DNA of 64,000 nt from Chamaecrista fasciculata (lineage: Eukaryota > Streptophyta > Magnoliopsida > Fabales > Fabaceae): the NCBI GenBank assembly GCA_003254925.1, contig QANZ01029362.1, positions 1 to 64,000 of the forward strand, given 5' to 3'. Position numbers and translations under genes: made by a program. Below, one piece after another: positions 1 to 12,280 of the stretch (position 1 is its first letter; the number at the start of each line of letters is the position of its first letter). A model generated the notes under the pieces. That model was not told the origin of the DNA. It ran no database searches and saw only the letters and a program-made list of their open reading frames with translations.

Positions 1-297
1 AATTTTTAATAAAAAAATTAAAAATTACAATTTTTATTCATAATATATATGTCATATCTATTATTATTTTCTCTTGCCTATCATGTTAAAGTTACAATAA
101 ATTGATTTATATTCTAAAATTTATGGATATGTGTCGTGTCGGTGTCATACGAGTGTCGGACACTGACACGTGTCTGACACGGCGACACGCCTTCAAAATA
201 AAGTGTCCATGCTTCCTAGTTTTGGACAGATAAGTGCCTTGACTAACTAGAAATTGTAATTTAGAAAAACTAAAAGGAGAATGAAAGAATTACATAC
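1..297 (-). other. peroxidase intron 1 (partial) with GACAC-rich repeat
   Basis: This is AT-rich sequence downstream of the peroxidase exon 1 donor, read as intron. Positions 128-191 hold a GC-richer block of repeated GTGTC/GACAC words, including an inverted pair around GTGTCGGACACTGACAC. This is a common dispersed plant repeat, probably an old transposon piece. No peroxidase exon 2 motif is present. Confidence 0.5.
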
Positions 298-537
298 TTG
301 GACAAAACAATCATGAAAATGAAGACGAAGCAAAGAAGCTCCCATGCGAGGTTCTCTTAAGATGGCGAGAAATACCGCCGTCTTAATTGTTGACATGGCA
401 AAACGACATCTTTGATCATAATAGTTATAGGATAACTCATTATCACCTGAAACAATCCCATTAACACACACTAATAATAACAAACACAAGCTCAGCTTCA
501 ACTTTGAGAAATTCATTGTGGATTTCTTCATCATCAT
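298..537 (-). CDS. class III peroxidase, first exon (partial gene)
   Basis: The exon encodes a signal peptide (basic KK, then a Leu-rich core) followed by the mature N terminus of a secreted class III haem peroxidase, which oxidises phenolics with H2O2 in the cell wall or vacuole. The diagnostic motif MGASLLRLHFHDCFVQ holds the catalytic Arg and distal His and the Cys next to the haem pocket. The exon stops exactly at the conserved first intron site, with donor GTATGT at 297. The next exons (GCDAS motif, proximal His) are not in the remaining 297 bases, so the gene runs off the left edge. The first true ATG is at 537 (MMMKK...); the longer frame begins with a non-ATG codon. One oddity is RCRFAM where the family usually has TCPxA, so Pro after the first disulfide Cys is Arg. 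Family assignment is firm; whether the gene is intact cannot be seen. Confidence 0.88.
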
Positions 538-1614
538 GAATATTATAGCTACTATATGTACGAGCAATATTATGGTTGATTAAGGCCTTGATGTTCGAGA
601 TCTAGATATGACATATACATATTTATACATGTCACACACATATGTATATCTGAATATTCTCATACACCACTATTTTGAATCTCCCCTTATTTTATTAATT
701 TACTGGGTCAACTATATATTTATATATTGATTCACATAAAATGTAGATCGTGGGACTCGTGAAAGTAATCATATACTGGATACAATTCACAGTATTTGTA
801 CCAAACAATTATTATAAATTCATTTGTTTAATTAATTAATACAGATTTTTTGCAGATCTCATTATATATAATATATGGCAATATGTTTCCTTCACTGGCA
901 TCATAAGTGGGAGCGCACACATATTGTATCAGATTCAGAAGTGTTTCAAAATAGAAGGATCAATGAGTGATTGTGCGAAACATGAAGTATTTATTATATA
1001 TATATAGAGAAAGACTTCTCTTGAAAATAATATTTTTGTCAAAGTGAACTTTTGGTTCCATATATTTGCAAGAGTTTATTCTCATGTATTTTGATTAGGT
1101 TGCAAAAGTAACCTCATATCTTTTCAAAAAGTTCATCGTCAGTCCCACCTGACCCAAAGTTCATCGTCATATCTTTTCACTATTATGCTCTATAAAAGAA
1201 AATAAATTTATAAGATCAACCATTTTTATTTGTCATGAAAGTTATAACCCCAGCAGGGTTTCGATACCAAAAACTTTCATTGAATTTGAAGAAATATTTG
1301 AAGGGATATTGAAAATTTGAAAAACATGTGGTCTGAAGCCATGACCATTTGATAAATTTAGAAAATGAAAAAGTGATTATTGAAAGCAAATGTATGACAA
1401 TACCCTGAAGACTATGAGTTGAGGTATTTTGATTAATTATTAACATAAATTCTCAAACTGTGGATTATTTTGATGAATTATTATGAGTTGAGGATTATTA
1501 AATAAGAGTAATTAAAATCACATTTGATTACTCGTCGACACTTGATAATTGGCCAAAAATTACCGATAGCAAGATGAATCCCCTAAGTAAATATTAAACT
1601 TTGGACCAGCAGTC
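538..1614. other. non-coding AT-rich flank
   Basis: This is the sequence upstream of the minus-strand peroxidase. It has several TA-rich tracts (for example around 610-650) that could hold a TATA box for the gene, but none stands out. No coding similarity was seen; the short frames here have no family motif. Confidence 0.4.
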
Positions 1615-1619
1615 CAGAC

Positions 1620-4086
1620 TGTTGGGAAATCACAGAGCGAGCGCAACGAAAAAAGTGTAAAAATTAAAAAATTTTGTACAACTCTGTGATTCCCTTCCAG
1701 GATCCACTAATTGAGTTTATACTAGGAAACGAAAAAGGTTTACCCAAATCAATCGGCGAGTTTGAATTCTGCGATTCCGAGAAGTCCACTCTGAGTGTCC
1801 TTCCTCTACCGGTGATCCACACGAGCAGTTTGGCAGATGCCCAGGTGCTAGCCTCCTTCTCTTCTTCCCAAGAGAATACGGGAACCAATATCTACGATTC
1901 TTGAATATTCAAGAACAATTCTCGAACACTCAAGAAAGTGGCGCGCAATCATCAAGAACTCTTCTTGATGAACCAAAACCAAAACTCAAGAGATGAACAC
2001 TTCGCATTTCGCCCAAGCCTAAACCTTTTAGGGCTTTGGTCGAATTCTCTCTCTCTCTTGTTTTCCCTCACACAAAATCGCCCCAAACCCTAAACACTTT
2101 AGGTTGAGTCAAAATTTCCACAAGATGTGTGAGTGGAACAATTCCACTCTCTCTCTCTCTCTCCTTGAACTAGGCGACTTCTCTCTCTAGAATAGGGAAA
2201 ATGAATTTCCCCTCACTAGAGTGTGAGTGTGTTGAAACTTTCTCTCTCTTCAAAGAGTGAGTTGAGAGTTTCTCTCTCTTCCAAAAGGTGAACTAGGCGC
2301 CTAGCCTATGTGAGGATGTATATATAGAGTTAATTTCCTAACTCATGAAATTAGGGAACTATAATAAAGAAAGTAGGGATTCCCTAAATCTTGAATTATG
2401 ATATTACACTAATATTATAATTCAAAATTCAATAGGCAATTCAAATTCAAATTTCAAGATCAAATCTTGAAACCAAATCTTGATTGCTCAATCCCTATTG
2501 GTTGAGGTGAGTCATGAAGAATTGATTTTATAATTAAAATATTACCTTAATATTTTAAACAATAAAATTCGACTTGCATATTTAAAATTCAAAATGCAAG
2601 ATCAAATCTTGCATTTGGATTTCAATCCATGCGCCATCTTCATGCTCATTTCTTAGGGACTTAATAATTAAAATAACAACCCTAACTTTCAGGAAGTTAT
2701 AACCAACTATTAATTTCCCTAACAAATTGAATTAAAATATTACCTTAATATCTTTAATTCAAATTTGAATCTTGAATTCAAATTCCCTAATAATATTGAA
2801 TTAAAATATTACCCTAATATCTTTAATTCAAACTTGAATCTTGAAATCAAAATCATATCTTGAATTCAAATGCAAATCTTGAATTTAATTAACAAAACAT
2901 TTTCATTAATTAAATTAAGATCAAATGAGGCGCCACCCTCTACCTCTTGTCCTCTAATATTAAAGAATTTAATAAATCAATAATCTCCTAACTTTTAGAA
3001 AGCTTATTTAATTTATTATTCCCTAATATTTTTAACAAGAATTTAATTGTAAATAGATTAATCAAATTAACTATTTAACAATTAATATATTTAAACTTGT
3101 CTAACAAATTTAAATATCACAAACATAGATATTATTTAAGACAAGACTTCATGTCCCAGACATTCAGCTATGTCTTAAATTGTTTCACCAAAGTGACTCA
3201 CGAATTAACCCTAATCCGTGTCCCATTACGGCATCTTGATCCTGCCCATGTGTGACCCAGCAGGCCTCACATGAAGTTGGCAACAAGCCATCTCTATGAC
3301 TCACAAGTCGAGAGCGGACTCTAGCAAGCCATCACGACTACCCAAAACACGTGAGTTATCACTTTAACACCAAAACGATTTAACCTTAGTACCACCTTGT
3401 CTTGATCCCGATTGTCACACGATATTTTGGTCATGGATAAGGCACGGGAAAGTCATCCTTAATCCAAACCGTAACTTTCTCGATTTCCTGAGTTAGTCCC
3501 ATTCCTTGTGTGGCCACACATTCCTTGGACAGACTCATCGAGGGGCCCAGTTAAATATCTCTCATCTTCTATGAGGGACAAAATTCCATCTTGGTCAACC
3601 ACATTCCTCAGCACGGTAATCAACCAAACCCGTACCTAGCCTGTATGGCTACCCTGCTACGGGCAACGTTGGACTAGACCAAAGTTCGACAACTACAACG
3701 CCGGAATAGTCAAGACCTCAGGTCTAAGGGCATCGTGACAGGTGTACAGGAGAGGCTAGCTCATTACTAAAACCCATGCAGGACTCTCCGGGTCGGTCCA
3801 GCAACTTGTAACCCCTTACTCATTGCACCATGACTCTCGTGAAGCATCTTGTGCATGTATCTCTATACACCGAGGTCATGCTGGTCTTAGTTCATTTCAA
3901 GTTCCCACTTGAATGAGCGACCAGGGACAGTTTAGATTAATTATCTCATAATTAACCACGGATTGCTATCATAGTAAACATGCTAATAATATGATAACGA
4001 CATAATTTATCCACTATAAATTAATTAAAACATATGTTTCTACAAACATATATAAAATGATTGGCCCTAGGGCACAATCTCCATCA
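1620..4086 (-). mobile_element. solo LTR of a Copia-type retrotransposon
   Basis: On the minus strand the element starts TGATGGAGATTGTGCCCTAG and ends in GATTTCCCAACA, so it has TG...CA ends. It is bounded by the perfect 5-bp target duplication cagac (1615-1619 and 4087-4091). No primer-binding site, gag or pol is inside, so this is a 2467-bp solo LTR left by LTR-LTR recombination. A TATA-like run (CTATATATACATCC, near 2326 on the minus strand) suggests a U3 of about 1.75 kb. The same LTR family occurs at 8610-12280 and, inverted, at 10756-12183. Assignment to Copia rests on recognising the LTR ends and is less certain than the solo-LTR structure itself. Confidence 0.88.
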
Positions 4087-4290
4087 CAGACACCAGAAGA
4101 TGCCAAAATTTGGACCAGCAGTCCTGACAATATTAGAAGATGTTAAACTTTGGACTAACAATCTATACACTAGAAGTTGTCAATTTTTTTACCAGAAGTC
4201 AAGGCACTAGAAGTTGTCAAACATTTAGGCCAGTAGTCTTATCACCTGAAGATGTCAAACCTATAAAATATAATTGAGTTTTTATAGGAA
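4087..4290 (+). repeat. degenerate tandem repeat (about 36-45 bp unit) of an old Copia internal region
   Basis: About four to five decayed units share the core agaagatgtcaaactttgga followed by ccagcagtc-like words. A matching unit lies just left of the solo LTR (about 1570-1619), so the LTR inserted inside this array. The array leads toward a Copia-type 3' end at 5477 and is probably non-coding internal sequence of that older element. Confidence 0.55.
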
Positions 4291-4363
4291 ATAAATAAAT
4301 TTGTATAAAAGTAATGCACTAATTGTGCAAGATTTCTCATATAAAACATGAAATGAGGGGAAG

Positions 4364-4675
4364 ATGAATCTATGGATCCAATCAATCAGATTTTATATGA
4401 GTCTTTTTAAAAACTTGGGTATATACCAGATTGAAAATTATGCGTTAACGTTATTAGAGAATGATATATTCATGAGTAAGAAAATTCTTGAAAGATTTGA
4501 AATGCCTGAAGCATACAATTTAGAGGATTTGAAATGCCCTGAAGCATACAATTTATATATGCAATGTTATCATTCTATTATACAATGTTTAACATATGCA
4601 TATCTAAATAATTTTTTATATCATGAAAGAGTCATGAATTATTTTTGTATGTTTATCAGTAACTTATTTTTTTAA
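4364..4675 (+). other. 103-codon ORF, unrecognised, probable retrotransposon relic
   Basis: The ORF starts with ATG and is open for 103 codons. It contains a short internal duplication (the words EMPEAYNLEDL and KCPEAYNLYM). No domain was recognised. It sits between the tandem-repeat relic and a Copia-type 3' end on the same strand, so decayed retrotransposon sequence is the most likely explanation. It could equally be a chance ORF. Confidence 0.25.
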
Positions 4676-5476
4676 AAAGGAAAGAGAGAGAAAGAATTGA
4701 TAATATTAATATTTGAGAATTTTGAAGAAGGTATTTTCTCAATGGGATTACAATAATTTTATATTGATCAATGGATTTAATGATCATTGCATGTACTTGA
4801 AATCAATTTGATTATATATGATTATTGATCACTTTATTAATATTTTGTTTATAAAAAATTGTGATTGATAAGTTGCAAGAAGTAAATACAATATTGTAGA
4901 ATTTATTCTTTATTTTTAATTCGTTATCAATTAGAATATAGTAAAAGATAAATGATTTTGGTATCTTACGATTTTTTTTATATCAATATGATATACTCAC
5001 AGAAGTGAATTATATATGTGTTTAATTTATATTATGTTTGATCATGTGAAAAGACTTTTATTGATTAGTCATGTGAAATATATGAAATTACTTTATATTC
5101 TATGTTAAGGATTTTATGTGCAATAGAGATATACGATGCCTCAATATGACTAGTATATTATAATTCAATATCTTCAAAAGACAAGGAAGAATCAGCTTAA
5201 ACATCCTGAAGATGAAGCACAACACATTTTGAAGACGAGGTGCGTTTTTTAGGGGAAGTCAAAGTACTAGCAAATAATGTACTATTTTTCCTTAGCTTAA
5301 GTTTTTGTCCCACCGAGTTTTACTTAGCAAGGTTTTAATGAGGCATATATTTGTAATGTAAAAATTATGAATTATGTACTCTTTTTCCCTTCTTTAAGTT
5401 TTTATCTCATTGGGTTTTTATTAACAAGGTTTTTAATGAGGCATATGTTCATAATGTGTGGTCATCCAAGGGAAAA

Positions 5477-5866
5477 TGTTATAAATATGAAATTTATATG
5501 TAATATGTGAATGACCATATCCATGAGGCTTTTGCCCTTCTTGTAACTTTCCCTTCATGATGATAGCCTTAAATCCATTCATTAGTATGTTTTAAGGCAT
5601 ATAACCTTCCTCACATTATGGTGTCATTAATAGCTTGTAACCTACCCACCTTCCATTATGTCAAGAGTCCTATATAAAGGGTCTTCCTCTTATACAAGTA
5701 TTGATGAATATACATAATAATATGAGTTGAGAATGAGCTCTTGAAGTACAACATCAATGAAGCATATAGGATAATTCTTAAAGAACTAAGCCTTTTAAGG
5801 ATTAATTTTTGTATCTCTTTTCTCTCTTTATTTTCCTTCTTCACATTTTCTATTTGTTTTACAACA
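5477..5866 (+). mobile_element. 3' LTR of an old Copia element
   Basis: The LTR begins TGTTATAAATATG directly after a purine run (aagggaaaa at about 5468-5476) that serves as polypurine tract, and ends in acaaca (TG...CA). Upstream, 5290-5460 carries two imperfect copies of a block common before Copia 3' LTRs, with words such as aaggttttaatgaggcat. Inside the LTR, tatataaaggg near 5670 is a good TATA box. The matching 5' LTR is not in the window, so the element is truncated. Confidence 0.6.
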
Positions 5867-7272
5867 ATTACATTCAATATATGATATATTATGAATATTT
5901 AAAATATTTGAAAATATTAGATATAAATGAATATTGTAATTAAAAATTAGATACATCTTAGGCATATCCAATACTCGATATCCGTCAAATTCAACTAAAA
6001 ATATAATATAAAAGTATGTACCATAAGATTTATCCATTTTATATGAATATGACAGGATAGTTGGGAGTACAATATCTATATCTATTTAATATTTGATAAA
6101 TTTTTATTGTTTACTATTTTTACCACATTTTTTATTGAATTTCTTTTTAATTTTTATGAATAGATTTAGGTGGATACCTAGATATATGTCCAAATTATCA
6201 ACCCTTGACAAATTTGATCAGGATTTGGCCATAATTAAAGCTCCTTTCCATATGTGTGTAATTATATGAGCGTCAAATTTGGTGTTCTTTCCATAAATTA
6301 TTTAATTTATACCAAATTTTGAAAGGAAAAAAAAATTGAGGGTGTTGACTGTTGATATATATATATATATATATAATATTGTAAAAACTGAAAAGGTGAA
6401 AAAATGTCTTGGAATAAATCGATTTGTGATTTTTTTTAGTTATCTTTAAGACAGGGAAATGGGAGGGAAAAGGAAATTAAAAGAACAAAAATGTGAGATA
6501 TTTTTTATTTAAAGAGTTAAAGACTCAAGGAAAGTTAAAGTATAATAATAACAAAAAATTAGCGTATATTAAATCTCTGCTTTTTATGAAGAAAGAAACT
6601 ATCAAAATATTTTAAGATAATTTAAAATGATCTGGAAATGCAAACTAAAATACTATAAAGTCTTATATTACTCATTTTTGGGACCGGACTATATGATAGG
6701 AGGGAGTTAGGAATTTAAAGTCTTCGAATTTGAAGTGTCTGCAGCCATCAAACTTGATTCAATTCAATTCATTCAAATAAAATAAGTAAAAATCAATTTT
6801 TTTTAAACTAAGAGTATTACTGGCGAAAGCAATGACTAGTTCATTCATCGTAGATAAAATTTAAATTCTTATCATTTTATTAAGGGATCAAGTGAAAAAT
6901 TATTAAATCACACTTATATAATTAAATAAAAATCATATTGACCGAGAACATGTGACAAATAAAGAACGTTATCAGCCGAGTCATTCAAACAAATTANACT
7001 AAAAAAACTAAAATATTTTAAGAAAAATATATTTATTATTTATTATATTTGAAAAGAATACTAATAAGTTATGAGAAAGTTATTCAATTTTTAATAATTT
7101 TTTCATTAAACTTTAATATTATATGATAAGTAGTGAGATTGTAGGAAGTTGTTTAATTTCTTTTCACTACTTTCGAACTCTATTTATTTTATGTCAACAT
7201 TTATTTTAGCATATAATTTTTTTGAAAGTAGATAATCTGAACATTCCAAAGTCAATAAGTCATATATAATAC
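5867..7272. other. non-coding AT-rich region
   Basis: No gene was recognised. It holds a short (TA)n tract at about 6356-6374, an isolated N at 6997, and sequence (about 6300-6560) resembling 14860-14990, both with a gggtgttga...gagatatttttattta pattern. This suggests an old local duplication or a shared repeat. Confidence 0.4.
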
Positions 7273-7559
7273 TAAGGAGGCGTTTGGTACACGAATTGGA
7301 AAAATAATCCCGGGATTATGAGCTCCGGACTAGAGTAATCCCGCGTTTGGTACGCGGTTTGGCAAATTAGTCCCGCGAATATTGTATTCCCAGGAGTAGC
7401 ATAATTTTCTAAAATAGTTATTTTTAATCCCACCTTAGGAGGTGAGATTAGTCTAATCCCATGACATGGTTATGTTTATATAGTGAATCTAGAGGTCATT
7501 CTGAGCTTGTTGTTATGTTTTGGGAGCATAAATTGTTTAAAATTTTATCTGACTTTTAT

Positions 7560-8609
7560 TTTGACACTGTAACAGAATATTTTCGAGTAAGAAATGATAA
7601 TTGGTAAAAATGAAGTTTTCAAAAACAATTCATATATTTGGAATCTACTCTTCGGAACAAATCCAACGATATAAATTTTATTGAAGGATTCTATTTTTTA
7701 AAAAATTTCATGTTTTAAGGGACTATTTTTGAAGTAAATATGTTATTTTGGACTAAAAAGAAATTTTACGCAAGAAGCCATGAACTTGATTTTCCTTCCC
7801 CCTCTCCCGTGACTTCTACACACTTCCATAGCTTAGAAAAAAAAAAGAAGACCACACCGCCGCTTGTCCAGAACATCGCGCCACCACCTCCACCACCTCA
7901 CCTCGATGACGATGACAGCAGCAGCCCCACCATCAACCACCACTTTCTCTTTCTCTAAGTGGTGCGTTTCTTTCTTCCTTTTTCCTTCACATTGGTGCGA
8001 TTTTCTTAAGTGTTGCTTTGCTTTTGGAATTTCCTACCACAAATCACAAATTTTGGTGCACTTTAACATCCTAACATGTTGGTTTGGTGATTAACCTCAA
8101 CATCATGGTTTTAGGGGATTCGATAGGGTTTTGGGGGTAAACTTTAATTGGGGATTTTGATAAATCTTTGAGTTTTCTTAAAATTGTTGGTTTGGTTGAG
8201 CTTAATGGAAGATTCTAATGAGTTCTATATCATCAACTTGAACTTGGAGTGAGTATTTTGAAACTTGGTTATCGAGTATAAACTTTAAAGTTGCAATTTG
8301 GTCCCTAAGAGTGATTTTGATGGTTTTCTTGAACTATATGGCTTCCTTTGGAATTATGGAGAATCTTGTAACTATAATATTGTATTTGAAATGCAAAAGT
8401 TAGATTTCTACATCATGGTTGGTGTTAGAAAGTATGAATTTTCAACCTTGCTTACTGGAATGTTAATAATAAACCTTTTAAAGGATTTGATTATTGATAA
8501 AAGATTGTTTAAAGCTCCCAAATATTAACCCAAACTCTCTTAGAGTTAAATTGGTATCTTATACTCGTTGTACTAAAGTTGTTGATATTAAGCTTGAGGA
8601 TGGTTATGG
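7560..8609 (+). mobile_element. Gypsy-like LTR relic, left part
   Basis: Together with 12281-13618 this appears to be one non-coding retrotransposon LTR or LARD-type relic, interrupted by the Copia LTR at 8610. It contains a leader-like CCACC-rich stretch (about 7850-7935) whose frame reads as Pro/Asp-rich low-complexity protein; I regard that as untranslated leader sequence and not a gene. The left boundary is uncertain. Confidence 0.35.
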
Positions 8610-11600
8610 TGTTGGGAAATCACAGAGCGAGCACAGCGGAAAAATTAAAAATAAAAAAAAAACTTTAAATTATGCTAACTCTGTGATTCCTTCCAGGATC
8701 CACTAATTATATTTATACCAGAAAACTAAAGATGTTTACCTATATTTCAATCGGTGACTTATCGTGTTTGCGAACTTGAGAAGTCCACTCCGAGCGTCCT
8801 TCCTCTACCGGTGATCCACACGAGCAGTTTGGCAGATGCCTAGGTGCTAGCCTCCTTCAATTCTTCCCAAGTGAATACGAGAACTCTATCTTTGGTTCAT
8901 GAATGATCAAGAACGGTTATTGATCCTCAAGATTGATTGGCGTACAAATCACTAGTATTATCAGGTGCAGGTCCAACTCCCTTTCTCTAAGAAGAAAATC
9001 GACTCACTCTCACAAAACTAGGACTTGGCGAATTTTCACTCTCAAAAGGGCTCTAGGCGAAATTCTTAGTCTCACCAAGAATTGGTTGTGTGTTGTGTTG
9101 TGCGCCTAAGCCTATATGAGGGTATTTATAGTTTCCTCATTCCTAAATTCAGGGAATCCTAATTCAATTAGTGAATCCCTAAAATCTTGAATATCTTAAT
9201 TCTATAATTAATATATTTCAGGAATCTTGATTTATAATATCACACTTTAATATTATAATTCAAAATTCAATAGGTGGCAATTCGAATTTGAGACTCAAGA
9301 TCAAATCTTGAAATCAAATCTTAATTGCTCAAATCCTATTGGTTGGAATGAGTCATGAGGAATTGATTTTATAATTAAAATATTACTTTAATATTTTATA
9401 CCATAAAATTCGAATTGCACACATCTTTTAAATTCAAAATGCAAGATCAAATCTTGCACCCCAAGAAACAAGATATGCACCACCCTCATGTGGTTCTAGA
9501 GGAATTCCATAACAACCCAACCTCTTAGGTAGTTATAACCAACTTTGTTAATTCCTAACAATATTGAATTAAAATATTGCCTTAATATCTTTTAATTCAA
9601 ACCTTGAATCTTGAATGCAAAATCAAATCTTGAATTCAAATTCAAATCTTGATATCTTAATTTTATTAACAAAACATTTTTATTAATTAAAACAAGATCA
9701 AAAGAGGCGCCACCCTCATTCCTTGTTCCCCAAGTATTAGTGAATTTAATAAATCATTAATCTCCTAACTTTTAGGAAGCCTATTTAATTTATTATTCCG
9801 TAATATTTTAAACAAGGATTTAATTGTAATCTATTTAACAATTAATATTTTAAATTTGTCCAACAAATTTAAATATCACAAACATAGATATTTATTTAAG
9901 ACAAGATCTAATGTCGTAAGACATTCAACTATGTCTTAAATTGTGTCACCTAAGTAACTCACGAATTAACCCTAATTCATGTCCCAAAACAGCATCTTGA
10001 TCCTGCTCATGTGTGACCCAGCAGGCCTCACGTGAAGTTGGCAGCAAGTCATCTTATGACTCACAAGTCGAGAGCGGACTCTAGCAAGCCATCACGACTA
10101 CCCAAAACACGCGAGTTATCGCTTTAACGTTAACGACTTAACCTAAGTACCACCTTGTCATAATCCCTATTGTCACATGATATTTTGGTCATGGATTAGG
10201 CACGGGAATGTCATCCATAATCCAAACCACAACTTTCTCGATTCCCTGAGTTAGTCCCATTTCCTAGCGTGACCACACATTTCTTGGACAGACTCATCGA
10301 GGGCGTCAGTTAAATATCTCTCATCTTAATGAGGGACAAAATCCCATCTTGGTCAACCACATTCCTCTGCACGGTAATCAACCAAACCCGTACCTAGCCT
10401 GTATGGCTACCCTGCTACGGGCAACGTTGGACTAGGCCAAAGCTTGACAACTACAATGCCGGAATAGTCAAGACCTCAGGTCTAAGGCTATCGTGACAGG
10501 TGTACATGAGAGGCTAGCTTATGACTAAACCCATGCAGGACTCTCCGGGTCGGTCCAGCAACTTGTAACCCTTTACATAATTGCACCTTGACTCTCGAGA
10601 AGCATCTAGTGCATGTATCTCTATACACCGAGGTCATGCTGGTCTTGGTTCATTTACGTTCCCACGTGAATGATCGACCAGGGACAGTTTTAGATTAATT
10701 ATCATATAATTAATCAAGGACGCTATCATAGTAAACATGCTAATAATATGATAACTGATAGTAATTGTGCCCTAGGGCCAATCCTTTTGATGTATGTTAT
10801 GAATATATGGATTAATTTATAGAGATAAATTAATGGTTTTCACATTATTAGCATGTTTACTGTGATTACGTCCATGATTAATTATACGATAATTAATCTA
10901 AAATTGTCCCTGATCAATTGTTTTCGTGGGAGCGAAAATAAACTAAGATCAGCATGACCTCAGTGCATAGGGATGCACGCACTAGATGCTGGAATGAGAG
11001 TCATGGTGCAACAGCGTAAGGGGTTACGAGTTGCTGGACTGACCCGGAGAGTCCTGCATGGGTTTAGTCATCAGCTTGCCTCTCTTGTACGCCTGTCACG
11101 ACGCCTTAGACCTGANAGTTTTATTTGCGTTTTAGTCCAAAATTTTTAATTTTCTTCCGCTGCGCTCCCTCTGTGATTTCCCAACACCTGCTGGGTCACA
11201 CACGAGCAGGATTAGAACACACCTTTGAGGGACACGAATTAGGGTAATTCGTGGGTCACTCCGTGGCCTAATTTAAGACACAGAGGAAATGTCTGGGACA
11301 TTATGTCTTGTCTTAAATTTTCTACATGATTAAATAATTGGTAAATAATTAATAGAGATTAATTATTTGCAATTTAAATATTGGGAAATAATAAATTAAA
11401 TATTTCCTAAAAGTTAGGAGATTATTGATTTATAAAATTCCCTAATATTTAGTTGAGGGTGGCGCCTCATATTATTAGAGATTTAATTAATAAAATTGTT
11501 TTATTAATTAAGTCATGGATTTGAATTTGAATTTGAGATTCTAGATTTGAATTAAGATATTTGGGGTAATATTTTAATTCNTAAGATATTGGGGTAATAT

Positions 11601-12280
11601 TTTAATTCAATAAAGAATTTAAATTCAGAATTCAAAATTTGAATTAAAGATATTATTGTAATATTTTTAATTCAAAAACCTTGGGATAAAATAAGTTGGT
11701 TATGACTCCCTAATTTTAGGAGTTATTTTTGATTTATAAAATTCCCAATAAATGGAGCATGATAGGCGCCTAGCTCATGTGGGTCCCATTGGAAGATTTG
11801 ATCTTCAATTTGATTCCATGAGTTAGGGATTTGAATTTGAATTAAGATATTCTAGGAATATTTTAATTAGATATTCAGAGAAGGAGTTCTTGAATTCACA
11901 AACTGTAGATTGGATCCCGAGTCTCTTTGGAGAAAGAGGCGTTGAGGCTAGCACCTCGTGTTCGGGAAACTGTTCGTGTGGATCACCGGTAGAGGAAGGA
12001 CGTGGAGACGGACTTCTAGACTCACCAGTATCACCAATCCGATTGAAAGCCTGAGGTATAACACTTTTCGTATCTGGTTTTAAATTCAGCTAGCAGATCT
12101 CAGGGTGGGATTTTCCTGGGGGCGCAAGTTTTTTTTTAATTTACGTTTCTTCCGCTGCGTGTTTCCCCGGGGATTTCCCAACAATAACAACATAATTTAT
12201 CTCTATAAATTAATCAAAAACCATATGTTCAAACAAAACATATATATAAGATGATTGGCCCTAGGGCACAATCTCCATCA
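8610..12280 (-). mobile_element. second Copia-type solo LTR, interrupted
   Basis: The plus strand starts TGTTGGGAAATCACAGAG and ends in ctccatca, matching both ends of the 1620-4086 LTR and alignable to it over most of its length. Flanking 5-mers are tatgg (8605-8609) and tatag (12281-12285), a target duplication with one mismatch. After removing the insertion at 10756-12183 the LTR is about 2.24 kb. A TATA-like box (CTATAAATACCC, minus strand) lies near 9127. Confidence 0.8.
10756..12183 (+). mobile_element. nested Copia-type LTR, opposite orientation, rearranged
   Basis: It starts TGATAGTAATTGTGCCCTAG and ends TTTCCCAACA, the same family ends as the host LTR but in the opposite orientation. 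It is flanked by a perfect 5-bp duplication ataac (10751-10755, 12184-12188). Internally the LTR 3' terminus occurs twice, at 11117-11187 and at 12183. The first copy follows directly on an N at 11116 and is joined to mid-LTR sequence at 11188. This looks like two LTRs of one element collapsed together, with a second N at 11581 inside a small repeat. Confidence 0.75.

Noticed and set aside
7740..8094. Pro/Asp-rich protein at 7740-7958 and the overlapping frame to 8094
   Set aside because: The low-complexity region resembles a GC-richer retrotransposon leader, has no domain, and is continuous with LTR-like sequence.
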